DNA of 64,000 bases. Origin: Streptomyces rhizosphaerihabitans (GTDB taxonomy: Bacteria; Actinomycetota; Actinomycetes; Streptomycetales; Streptomycetaceae). Both the position numbers and the translations under genes were made by a program. Under the pieces are notes generated by a model, which saw only the letters and a program-made list of their open reading frames with translations, did no database searches and was not told the origin of the DNA. The DNA is taken from NCBI RefSeq assembly GCF_025399795.1, contig NZ_JAODTZ010000007.1:186001-250000 (forward strand), read 5' to 3'. Below, piece after piece: positions 62,043 to 64,000 of the stretch. Positions within the stretch are counted from its first letter, which is position 1; every line of letters starts with the position of its first letter.

Positions 62043-62510
62043 TCAGATCCCCAGGTCCTTGATGATCTTCGCCACGTGCCCGGTCGCCTTCACGTTGTAC
62101 AGCGCCCGCTCGACCTTGCCCTCCTCGTCCACGACCACCGTGGAGCGGATGACACCGACGACCGTCTTGCCGTACAGCTTCTTCTCGCCGAACGCCCCGT
62201 ACGCCTCCAGGACCGTCTTGTCGGGGTCGCCGACCAGGGTGACCTTCAGGGACTCCTTCTCACGGAACTTGGCGAGCTTCTCGGGCTTGTCCGGGGAGAC
62301 GCCGATGACGTCGTAACCGGCGCCCGCCAGCAGGTCGAGGTTGTCCGTGAAGTCGCAGGCCTGCTTCGTGCAGCCGGGAGTGAGGGCGGCCGGGTAGAAG
62401 TAGACGATGACCTTGCGGCCCTTGTGGTCGGCGAGGGAGACCTCGTTGCCGTCGGCGTCGGGCAGGGTGAAGGCGGGGGCGGTGTCGCCGGGCTGGAGTC
62501 GCTCGCTCAT
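62043..62510 (-). CDS. bcp: Thioredoxin-dependent peroxiredoxin (Bcp/PrxQ type)
   Basis: A 155-aa thiol peroxidase: PGDTAPAFTLPDADGNEVSLADHKGRKVIVYFYP and peroxidatic Cys47 in TPGCTKQACDF with resolving Cys52 five residues on, the PrxQ arrangement. It reduces hydrogen peroxide and organic peroxides with thioredoxin. ATG 62510. Confidence 0.95.
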   Translation of the reverse strand: MSERLQPGDTAPAFTLPDADGNEVSLADHKGRKVIVYFYPAALTPGCTKQACDFTDNLDLLAGAGYDVIGVSPDKPEKLAKFREKESLKVTLVGDPDKTVLEAYGAFGEKKLYGKTVVGVIRSTVVVDEEGKVERALYNVKATGHVAKIIKDLGI

Positions 62511-62645
62511 CTGAACCTCACGTGGCCGGGGTGGATGGAATGGATACGGAACGAGCGTAATGGGGGGTCCCGAGGGGTGCGGTCCGGTCCGAACTGACAG
62601 ACTGTCCGAATCAGGGAGTCACTACACGACCACGGAGGCAGCGCG

Positions 62646-62984
62646 GTGTCGGATACGTCGAGAACGCCGGATACCAGGACTCCGGCGCAGATCGAGGCGG
62701 ACATCAAGCACCGCCGCACAACACTCGCCGACACGCTCGACGAGATCGGCGTACGGGTGCACCCGAAGACCATCGTCGGAGACGCCAAGGCGAAGGTCGC
62801 CTCCAACATCGATCACACACTCGGACGTGCCTACGTCGGCGTCAACCGCGTCGTCGGCGATGTGAAGGGGCAGTTCGTCACCGAGGAGGGCGCGCCCCGG
62901 CTGGAGCGCATCGTGCCGGTGGCTCTGGTCGCGGTCGGACTCGTCGGACTGCTCGTGGTGGGCACGCGGCGCCGCAAGCGCTGA
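62646..62984 (+). CDS. DUF3618-family protein
   Basis: A 112-aa protein: TPAQIEADIKHRRTTLADTLDEIGVRVHP is the DUF3618 signature; a C-terminal helix (VALVAVGLVGLLVVGTRRRKR) anchors it. Function unknown. GTG 62646 has GGAGG upstream. Confidence 0.88.
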   Translation: MSDTSRTPDTRTPAQIEADIKHRRTTLADTLDEIGVRVHPKTIVGDAKAKVASNIDHTLGRAYVGVNRVVGDVKGQFVTEEGAPRLERIVPVALVAVGLVGLLVVGTRRRKR

Positions 62985-63027
62985 CCCGCCCGCGTACGAA
63001 ACAGGCCGGGACAGGTAGGTTCGGGGC

Positions 63028-63384
63028 GTGAGCGCCAATCGTGAAACGCACAGCACCCATGACGACAAGCTGCCCATCCGGATGCTGCACGACCGTGTGC
63101 TGGTACGGCAGGACGCCGCCGAGGGCGAGCGGCGCTCCGGCGGCGGCATCCTGATCCCCGCGACGGCGGCCGTCGGCCGTCGCCTCGCCTGGGCCGACGT
63201 CGTCGCGGTCGGGCAGAACGTCCGTACGGTGGAGCCGGGAGACCGGGTCCTGTACGACCCCGAGGACCGTGCCGAGGTCGAGGTGCGCGGGATCGCCTAC
63301 GTGCTGATGCGCGAGCGGGATCTGCACGCCGTGGCCGCGGATCGCTTCGAGGGGTCCGAGGACTCCACCGGCCTGTATTTGTAG
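63028..63384 (+). CDS. GroES-like co-chaperonin paralogue without a GroEL neighbour
   Basis: A 118-aa protein with the GroES fold: PIRMLHDRVLVRQDAAEGERRSGGGILIPATAA, VVAVGQNVRTVEPGDRVLYDPEDRAEVEVRGIAYVLMRERDL. It carries an about 15-residue N-terminal extension relative to GroES (97 aa) and a short C-terminal tail. No groEL is adjacent, so its role may differ from the canonical one. Start GTG 63028. Confidence 0.85.
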   Translation: MSANRETHSTHDDKLPIRMLHDRVLVRQDAAEGERRSGGGILIPATAAVGRRLAWADVVAVGQNVRTVEPGDRVLYDPEDRAEVEVRGIAYVLMRERDLHAVAADRFEGSEDSTGLYL

Positions 63385-63400
63385 GGCATACGCCACCCGA

Positions 63401-63430
63401 AGGGGCCGGTGACCATGGTCACCGGCCCCT
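63401..63430. terminator. Terminator after the GroES-like gene
   Basis: AGGGGCCGGTGACCA followed directly by its full complement forms a perfect 30-bp palindrome, then TTTGCCATTCTTTT. It separates the GroES-like gene from the riboswitch-controlled gene. Confidence 0.9.
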
Positions 63431-63461
63431 TTGCCATTCTTTTGCTACGGTGGAAGGACCC

Positions 63462-63501
63462 CCGACGAGACGCGCCGTACCGGGCACCGCAAAGACGACG
63501 C
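63462..63501 (+). promoter_or_regulatory. Guanidine-III (mini-ykkC) riboswitch upstream of sugE
   Basis: The sequence reads CCGACGAGACGCGCCGTACC, then GGGCACCGCAAAGACGACGC, almost superimposable on guanidine-III riboswitches such as the Thermobifida one (CCGGACGAGGUGCGCCGUAC..., ...AAGACGGCGC). It lies 36 bp before the sugE/gdx start codon, with GGAGG between, as expected for a switch that controls translation of a guanidinium exporter. The A-C-G-A-rich loop and the final ACGACGC needed for the pseudoknot are conserved. Confidence 0.85.
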
Positions 63502-63537
63502 ACCCCCGTCAAGCCGTTGTCTCCCGGAGGTGCCCCC

Positions 63538-63858
63538 ATGGCCTGGGTTCTACTGATCCTCGCCGGTCTGCTCGAAGTGGGCTGGTCGATCGGAATGAAG
63601 TACACCGAGGGCTTCACACGCCTGGTCCCGAGCGTGCTCACGGGCGCGGGCATCGTCACGAGCATGATCCTGCTGTCGTACGCCGCCAAGTCACTCCCCA
63701 TCGGCACCGCCTACGGCGTCTGGGTCGGCATCGGCGCGGCCGGCGCGGCGATCCTCGGCATGACCATCCTCGGCGAACCGGCAACAGCCGCCCGCATCTT
63801 CTTCGTCTGCCTGCTCCTGGTGTCGGTGGTGGGCTTGAAGGCGACGTCGGGCCACTGA
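63538..63858 (+). CDS. sugE: SugE/Gdx-type small multidrug-resistance (guanidinium) exporter
   Basis: A 106-aa inner-membrane SMR protein: four helices, essential Glu13 in AGLLEVGWS, and GTAYGVWVGIGAAGAAILGM. Gdx-type proteins of this kind export guanidinium in exchange for protons. The riboswitch upstream makes guanidinium export the best functional call. ATG 63538 has GGAGG upstream. Confidence 0.93.
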   Translation: MAWVLLILAGLLEVGWSIGMKYTEGFTRLVPSVLTGAGIVTSMILLSYAAKSLPIGTAYGVWVGIGAAGAAILGMTILGEPATAARIFFVCLLLVSVVGLKATSGH

Positions 63859-63892
63859 CCCGCCCGCCGCAGCCGTGGCCGCAGCACCCGCG

Positions 63893-64000
63893 TCAGAACG
63901 AGATCCACACGTCAGGAGCCAGGTCCGGCCGCCCGTGGACGGGCCTGCGCTCCTCCGTCCACGCGTCACCGGCGATCTCGGAGGCGACCCGACGCCAGAA
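63893..64000 (-). CDS. C-terminal fragment of an unidentified protein (cut by window end)
   Basis: The minus frame from the window edge to TGA at 63893 gives 35 residues (FWRRVASEIAGDAWTEERRP, then VHGRPDLAPDVWISF and stop). The ending resembles C-termini of GNAT acetyltransferases, but this is too short to assign. Confidence 0.45.
   Translation of the reverse strand, partial: FWRRVASEIAGDAWTEERRPVHGRPDLAPDVWISF

Overview
The window is high-GC actinobacterial DNA, almost certainly from a Streptomyces chromosome. The support is the very strong G/C bias at third codon positions, frequent GTG starts, Tat-type secreted proteins, a DasR-type operator beside a chitin LPMO, an ATPase / XRE-DUF5753 / DUF397 trio, class E and F sortases, and Streptomyces-type intergenic repeats. 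I count about 51 protein-coding genes (two cut by the window ends), two identical tRNA-Lys(CUU) genes, one IS605-type TnpB element, one probable guanidine-III riboswitch and many short tandem repeats.

Layout. 1-2.9 kb: secreted M6 metalloprotease (partial) and a PAS-GGDEF-EAL c-di-GMP enzyme. 3-4.1 kb: luciferase-like monooxygenase. 4.4-13.5 kb: one metabolic locus with two Asp/Glu-racemase-family (EutA-like) proteins, a D-2-hydroxyacid dehydrogenase, an amidase, a DUF3830 protein, an Ehu-type amino-acid/ectoine ABC importer (ehuBCDA) and an IclR regulator. 13.7-22.2 kb, between the tRNA-Lys copies: M18 aminopeptidase, acyl-CoA synthetase, DUF3592 membrane protein, AA10 LPMO, SPFH protein and an NlpC/P60-type hydrolase with peptidoglycan-binding repeats. 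22.7-26.2 kb: class F sortase with a secreted partner, HAD-IIA phosphatase and an LASTG-anchored surface protein. 26.5-29.5 kb: ROK regulator divergent from a Gfo/Idh oxidoreductase and a heme-degrading-domain protein. 29.8-32.1 kb: FAH-family hydrolase, YidC-like insertase and DUF6412. 32.4-34.1 kb: a TnpB element inside an MFS remnant. 34.1-37.9 kb: class E sortase, GH30-type galactanase and an SEC-C protein. 38.1-43.3 kb: a lower-GC accessory island with a PLD-helicase-DUF3427 protein and a WhiJ-like trio. 43.5-54 kb: small membrane/secreted proteins, a two-component system, GlxA, DUF2269, MarR/oxidoreductase and assorted conserved proteins. 54-64 kb: SGNH esterase, DUF1707 protein, a DUF990 ABC exporter, a bifunctional PBP, Bcp peroxiredoxin, DUF3618, a GroES-like protein and a guanidine-riboswitch-controlled SugE/Gdx exporter.

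How the genes work together. The 4.4-13.5 kb cluster looks like a self-contained uptake and breakdown route. Its importer resembles the ectoine transporter, but the ectoine-opening enzymes (EutD/EutE) are not in the window. The LPMO is probably switched by DasR. The class E sortase can plausibly anchor LASTG-type proteins such as the one at 25.3-26.2 kb. The ROK regulator probably controls the adjacent Gfo/Idh gene through a 25-bp palindrome.

Two window-wide observations stand out. First, the last 15-30 bp of many genes, stop codon included, are tandemly duplicated just downstream (LLM oxidoreductase, class F sortase, HAD-IIA, SGNH esterase, ABC ATPase, DUF1707, GlxA, VOC and others), and in-frame tandem repeats also pad several proteins. 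Second, the TnpB element interrupts an MFS remnant so cleanly that its exact ends, its predicted guide and its target-adjacent motif can be read from the sequence.
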